Below, in pieces: positions 6,213 to 10,349 of a stretch of DNA of 10,349 bases. Positions within the stretch are counted from its first letter, which is position 1. The number at the start of each line of letters is the position of its first letter. The notes under the pieces were generated by a model. It saw nothing but the letters and a program-made list of their open reading frames with translations, was not told the DNA's origin and did no database searches. The stretch comes from Eubacterium sp. (lineage in GTDB: Bacteria > Bacillota > Clostridia > Lachnospirales > Lachnospiraceae), in the NCBI GenBank assembly GCA_024697885.1, contig JAILSA010000262.1, forward strand, positions 1 to 10,349, written 5' to 3'. A program made the position numbers and the translations under genes.

Positions 6213-8279
6213 ATGAAAATGAAAAAGAGAATTTTAAGTCTGACTGCTGTACTTCTGCTTGCACTTGGTATTACATCAGAAGTAAACATGACGACAGCCT
6301 CTGCTGCTTCTCCATATAAGACCTATACGGTAGATGGATATGGAAGTACGCAGGAGACCCAGACCGCATATATTGCGGAGAATACAGTTATCGGATTTGG
6401 CAATGAGAAATTCAAGGCGCCAAACGATATGACCATCGCAGATGATGGTACAGTTTATGTTGCAGATACAGGAAACTCACGAGTTTTGATTGGTGATACA
6501 AAAGGTAATCTGATCCGCAAAATCGGAGAGGGCACCCTGGTGAAGCCAATGGGTATCTTTGTAACAGATGAGAAACATATATATGTTGCAGACCACGATG
6601 CAGAGGCCGTGTTCGAATTTGATGAGTATGGCAACCTCCTCAATAAGTACGGAAGACCTACCAGTCCTCTTTACGGTGAGGGAGTTAAATACCAGCCTCT
6701 GAAGGTAGTTGTAAATGATGCAGGCATTATGTTTGTTGTCTGTGAGTCCAATACCAACGGTATTGTAGAGATTTCTCCACTAGATGGAGGAACCTTCCTT
6801 GGATACTTTGGTACTAACTATGCAGCTACCAGCATGCAGGACATTATCATGCGTGCCATTTTGACCAAGGAGCAGCGTGCTAAGATGGTAAGTAACATTC
6901 CATCTACACCAGATAACCTGGCAATTGATGATAAAGGTTTGATCTACACAGTAACTCGTGGTGATGAGAATACAACACTGAAGAGATTGAACATCGCCGG
7001 AGTTAACATGCTGCAGTCTGCTAAGAATATGGGAATTTACGATGAGGCTCCAGCGGCAGTTGCAGTAGGAAACCATGACAACGTTTATGTGGTTTCCCAG
7101 GTTGGATATATTTACGAGTACAATGACAACGGAGAGCCAATCTTTATCTTTGGTGGAAACGATGACGGTACTCAGCGAGTAGGCCTTTCAAGTTTGGTAA
7201 CCAGTATTCAGGTAGATAAAAATGACAATATCTACACACTGGATTCCGACAAGGCTCAGATTCAGATTTATTCTCCATCCGAGTTTACACAGAAGCTTCA
7301 CAACGCTCTGTATCTCTACTCCAAGGGTAAGTATTCCAAGGCCAGAGAGCCATTGCAGCAGGTTTTGGAAATGAACAGTCTCTTTGACTATGCCAACAAG
7401 GCTATGGGTCGTTGCTACTTCCAGGAAGAGGAATATGATAAGGCTTTGACTTATGCCAAACTGGCAGTTGACACAGACGGATATTCCGATGCCTTCTGGG
7501 AGACTCGAAATGTATGGCTGAAGAAAAATATTGTTCCTGCACTGGGAATTATTCTCCTGCTCTATATCATCTACAAGGTGATTCAGATTCTGGACAAGAA
7601 GAAAAATATTTTGGCAGGACCTCGTGGAGGATTAAACCGACTGAAGGAAAATACTTTTGTATCAAACTTCTGCTACAGCAAATATTTCATGAGACATCCA
7701 ATTGACGGTTCTTATGGAATCGCCCGAGAGGGTAGAGCATCCTGGCTGGCACCTACAGCTATTTTGGTTATCTTCATGATTGAGTATGTCGTTAACAAGT
7801 ATCTGTGTGGATTCTTGCAGAAGACAGTACGAGAGGGAAGATATGAGTTGGCATCTGATATTGGAATGATTGCCATTGCAATTATCGCCTTGACAGCATG
7901 TAACTATTTGGTATGTACAATCAATGAAGGTGAAGGTACAGTTAAGAAGATTTATACATACTTCTGCTACAGCCTTCTTCCATATATTGTATTTACACCA
8001 GTAAATTTCGTTCTGTCACATATTTTGACCAACAATGAGCAGTTCTTGATTACCCTGGTAACAGATTTGATTTACATCTGGGTAGTTGTTCTGGTAGTGC
8101 TCGGCATCAAAGAGGTTAACAACTATACCGGTAAGGAAACGGCCAAGATTATTGGACTGACATTCTTTACAATTTTGATTGTAGCACTCTTAATATTTAT
8201 TATTTATGTACTTTGGGCTCAGGTATTTGAGTTCATCAGCGCAGTGTTCGGAGAGGTGGTGTATCGACTTGGTTACTAA
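6213..8279 (+). CDS. exported NHL-propeller / TPR / YIP1 membrane protein
   Basis: The protein has 688 residues. The ATG at 6213 follows AGAAGG (6196-6201); an ATG two codons later is less well spaced. A signal peptide (about 1-31, TASA before ASPY) is followed by six NHL-like blades between about residues 67 and 355. Typical strands are IADDGTVYVADTGNSRV and IFVTDEKHIYVADHD, with DNIYTLDSD in the last blade. Residues about 359-435 carry two TPR-like helical hairpins (YSKGKYSKAREPLQQVL, EEYDKALTYAKLAVD). A membrane segment (about 440-460) is followed by lysines (DKKKN), which places the propeller and TPRs outside and the next loop inside. From about 483 to the end is a YIP1-type domain with some five membrane segments. 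YIP1 proteins are known from eukaryotic vesicle traffic; bacterial members lack a defined role. The gene sits 33 bases after the permeases, so a role linked to sugar capture or transport is likely but unproven. Confidence 0.85.
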   Translation: MKMKKRILSLTAVLLLALGITSEVNMTTASAASPYKTYTVDGYGSTQETQTAYIAENTVIGFGNEKFKAPNDMTIADDGTVYVADTGNSRVLIGDTKGNLIRKIGEGTLVKPMGIFVTDEKHIYVADHDAEAVFEFDEYGNLLNKYGRPTSPLYGEGVKYQPLKVVVNDAGIMFVVCESNTNGIVEISPLDGGTFLGYFGTNYAATSMQDIIMRAILTKEQRAKMVSNIPSTPDNLAIDDKGLIYTVTRGDENTTLKRLNIAGVNMLQSAKNMGIYDEAPAAVAVGNHDNVYVVSQVGYIYEYNDNGEPIFIFGGNDDGTQRVGLSSLVTSIQVDKNDNIYTLDSDKAQIQIYSPSEFTQKLHNALYLYSKGKYSKAREPLQQVLEMNSLFDYANKAMGRCYFQEEEYDKALTYAKLAVDTDGYSDAFWETRNVWLKKNIVPALGIILLLYIIYKVIQILDKKKNILAGPRGGLNRLKENTFVSNFCYSKYFMRHPIDGSYGIAREGRASWLAPTAILVIFMIEYVVNKYLCGFLQKTVREGRYELASDIGMIAIAIIALTACNYLVCTINEGEGTVKKIYTYFCYSLLPYIVFTPVNFVLSHILTNNEQFLITLVTDLIYIWVVVLVVLGIKEVNNYTGKETAKIIGLTFFTILIVALLIFIIYVLWAQVFEFISAVFGEVVYRLGY
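8254..8259 (+). promoter_or_regulatory. ribosome binding site that supports a TTG start at 8269
   Basis: AGGTGG differs by one base from AGGAGG and lies nine bases before the TTG at 8269, inside the end of the previous gene. No ATG or GTG in the same frame lies near it. The first in-frame ATG downstream (8344) would remove most of the signal peptide. Confidence 0.65.
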
Positions 8280-10349
8280 GCATTGGAAAAAGCTGGTAGC
8301 ATTGTTCTTGGCAGTAGCACTTGTCTTCGCAGGCGCACCTGATATGACTCAGAGCGTACAGGCGGCTCCGGATGATGCTGCAACAGAGGATGCTGCAACA
8401 GATGGTGCAGCGACAACAGATGGTGCTGCGACAACAGACGATGCAGCTGCAACAGAAGATGCAGAGGCTGAAGAGGATAGCGGCACCGGAAAGGTTGCCA
8501 AAAAGGACTGGATTACCAAGAAAGATTACGAAAAAGTTTGTGAGAGTGATTCATACATTATGTACTTGTATGAGCCTAGACTCTCAGTAATGTTAGAAGA
8601 CAAAAAGACTGGTGAGATTATTGAAACCACCATCAGTGATGAGAAGGATGATGGAAACAGTAATATTGCATGGAATGCTTATATGAAATCCGGTGTAGTT
8701 GTAAATGCTATCGTTGGATTGAAAAATGCAAACCAGGCAGACTTGATTGTTTCCCCTCATACTATGAAGGTAACAAAGAATGACAAGGGCTTTTCAGCAG
8801 ATATTTACTGGACTGACTATGGATTTGGTTTTACAGTAAATGCAGAGCTCGATGGAAGTGATTTTGTTGTAAATGTTCCAGATGATTCCATTAAAGAGGA
8901 CAAAGAGGGAACATACATCAATGCCATCACCCTCTTCCCTATGATGGGTTACACCTACCTGGATGACGAGGAAGGATATATGCTTATTCCTGATGGAAAC
9001 GGAGCATTGATTAACCTGGACAACAAGGAAGGACGTTATTCTACAGGATTTTCACAGTTGATTTATGGTGATGACGACGGATTCGTAGAGTCAGATACCA
9101 AAAAGTATCTCTGGGATGAAATCAACATGATCAAGGAGACAGGAGAGATCCTTGCACCAATCTTTGGTATGGCACATACAAAAGAGGGTACTGGATACCT
9201 GGCAATCGTTGAGAATGGTGAGAAGAGATGTCGAATTGAGGCTCAGCCAAATGGAGCTATGGTAAGCTACAACCGTTGTTTTGCTAAATTCCTTTTGAGA
9301 GACCTCTATGTACAGCCTTTGAATAATTCCAACTCTGGTACAGTAACACAGCCTGAAGTTGATAGAACTCACTGTGACCTGCAGGTTCGCTACAAACTCC
9401 TGAGTGGCAATAAGGCCAATTATTCAGAGATGGCAAATGTGTACAGACAGTACTTGTTAGATAACCAGTTGGTTAGCAAAAAAGATAATTCTTACAATAC
9501 AAGAGTTGACTTCCTAGGTACAGAGAGAGAGGACTTCCTCCTCAGTACCACACCAGTTGTTATGACAACAGCTTCTGATGTTTCTGATATTTATTCAGAA
9601 CTTCAGGGAGCAGGAGTTTCCAGTTTGCTCACTCTTTACAAGGGATGGCAAAAGGGTGGACTCTATGATGTGCCAGTTAAGTCTTACAAGGCTGACAGCA
9701 AAATCGGTGGTACATCAGATGTTACAGACCTGATTACAGATTCTGCAGCAAAGAATTACCATGTATACCTTTACAATGATATGTTGAGATTGAATCCAAG
9801 CACCAACACCTTCAACTTCAACACCATCAAAAAGGTAAACAAGAGATTGTTTGAGGAAGAGATTTTCGCACAGGTATATGATACCTTCAACTACCTCTTG
9901 CCATCCTCAACGGAGAGCAATGTAAAATCTCTGACAGATGATGCAGCTTCTGATGGAGTTGTAAATCTGGCAATGTCCGGTATTAGTAACACCTTGTTCT
10001 CCTATAGTTTGCAGGGAAGCTACTACCAGAGACAGGAAGTTGCAAAGATCTATAAAGATGCTATTAATAGCGTAGATCCAGTTACTAACATTATGTTAGA
10101 GCAGCCTTGTCAGTACCTGTGGGCAAATACAGATGCCTTCCTGGATATGCCACTTGGCTCATCCGACTACATGTACGTAGACGAAGAGGTTCCATTCCTT
10201 TCCATGGTATTGAAGGGATTGGTTCCAATGTATTCTGAGTATGTAAACTTCGAGGGTAATAAGCAAGAGTTTAAACTTCAGATGGTAGAGGCCGGTGTTT
10301 ATCCTTCCTTCTACCTGACAAAGGAAAATTCTTCCAAGCTGATTTATAC
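8269..10349 (+). CDS. exported DUF5696-family protein (3' end outside window)
   Basis: Translation from the TTG at 8269 gives 693 codons without a stop, continuing past the window edge. The start overlaps the previous gene by 11 bases, so the two are probably translationally coupled. Residues 1-32 form a clear signal peptide (basic THWKK, hydrophobic core, cleavage after SVQA). An acidic Ala/Thr/Asp linker (about 34-75) follows, made of short repeats. The remainder matches what I know of DUF5696. A beta-rich N-terminal part carries ITLFPMMGYTYL and YMLIPDGNGALINL; then come the stretch MANVYRQYLLDNQLV (about 389) and a probable TIM-barrel-like part with SLLTLYKGWQKGG (about 451), YHVYLYND (about 498) and EVPFLSMVLKGLVPMY (about 640). 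The fold suggests a relative of glycoside hydrolases, but I cannot name catalytic residues and the activity of the family is not established. No anchor is seen in the visible part. Confidence 0.82.
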   Translation, partial: MVTKHWKKLVALFLAVALVFAGAPDMTQSVQAAPDDAATEDAATDGAATTDGAATTDDAAATEDAEAEEDSGTGKVAKKDWITKKDYEKVCESDSYIMYLYEPRLSVMLEDKKTGEIIETTISDEKDDGNSNIAWNAYMKSGVVVNAIVGLKNANQADLIVSPHTMKVTKNDKGFSADIYWTDYGFGFTVNAELDGSDFVVNVPDDSIKEDKEGTYINAITLFPMMGYTYLDDEEGYMLIPDGNGALINLDNKEGRYSTGFSQLIYGDDDGFVESDTKKYLWDEINMIKETGEILAPIFGMAHTKEGTGYLAIVENGEKRCRIEAQPNGAMVSYNRCFAKFLLRDLYVQPLNNSNSGTVTQPEVDRTHCDLQVRYKLLSGNKANYSEMANVYRQYLLDNQLVSKKDNSYNTRVDFLGTEREDFLLSTTPVVMTTASDVSDIYSELQGAGVSSLLTLYKGWQKGGLYDVPVKSYKADSKIGGTSDVTDLITDSAAKNYHVYLYNDMLRLNPSTNTFNFNTIKKVNKRLFEEEIFAQVYDTFNYLLPSSTESNVKSLTDDAASDGVVNLAMSGISNTLFSYSLQGSYYQRQEVAKIYKDAINSVDPVTNIMLEQPCQYLWANTDAFLDMPLGSSDYMYVDEEVPFLSMVLKGLVPMYSEYVNFEGNKQEFKLQMVEAGVYPSFYLTKENSSKLIY
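8374..8457 (+). repeat. imperfect tandem repeat coding an Ala/Thr/Asp linker
   Basis: Five units of 15, 15, 18, 18 and 18 bases code for DAATE, DAATD, GAATTD, GAATTD and DAAATE. The units differ in third positions and in one inserted Thr or Ala codon, so they are not a recent perfect expansion but could still vary between strains. The repeat lies directly after the signal peptide cleavage site and gives a flexible acidic spacer between the membrane and the folded part. Confidence 0.8.

Noticed and set aside
8372..8590. 72-codon + frame rich in Gln and Met (MLQQRMLQQMVQRQQ)
   Set aside because: It is the out-of-frame reading of the tandem repeat in the DUF5696 gene; the repeated pattern comes from the linker codons.
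1..10349. CRISPR arrays, tRNA or rRNA genes, insertion sequences, attachment sites
   Set aside because: No regularly spaced direct repeats, no tRNA-like cloverleaf or rRNA sequence, and no transposase or integrase coding sequence were seen; the window is almost fully occupied by the listed genes.

Overview
The window looks like chromosomal DNA of a low-to-mid GC, Gram-positive gut-type Firmicute, most likely Lachnospiraceae. The reasons are strong AGGAGG-type ribosome binding sites, a consensus sigma-A promoter, ABC sugar-transport proteins and exported proteins of types common in that family (DUF5696, YIP1). Every gene lies on the + strand. The genus cannot be read from the sequence.

Layout. 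(1) Positions 1-995 hold the 3' end of a glycoside hydrolase family 43 gene, best read as an endo-1,5-alpha-L-arabinanase. It overlaps by one base a gene for a 127-residue membrane protein of unknown function. (2) Positions 996-1259 are a 264-base control region. It contains a long imperfect inverted repeat, an intrinsic terminator, a near-perfect promoter (TTGACA-17-TATTAT), a small inverted repeat in the leader and a strong ribosome binding site. (3) Positions 1260-10349 are one tight co-directional operon. It encodes a very large (1019 aa) solute-binding protein with two carbohydrate-binding-like domains at its N-terminus, two sugar ABC permeases, an exported NHL-propeller/TPR/YIP1 membrane protein, and the first 693 codons of an exported DUF5696 protein. 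The last gene starts with TTG inside the end of the gene before it and runs off the window.

How the parts may work together. The solute-binding protein and two permeases form a CUT1-type (oligosaccharide) importer without its own ATPase, so a shared MsmK/MsmX-like ATPase encoded elsewhere is likely. The arabinanase next door makes arabinan or another alpha-L-arabinoside a reasonable guess for the substrate, but a terminator and a new promoter separate the two units, so the link is only by position. The least explained part is the pair that follows the permeases. One is a membrane protein that displays a beta-propeller and TPRs outside the cell on a YIP1-type membrane domain. The other is a secreted DUF5696 protein. 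Their tight coupling to the transporter suggests a surface glycan capture, processing or sensing module whose mechanism is, as far as I know, not described.
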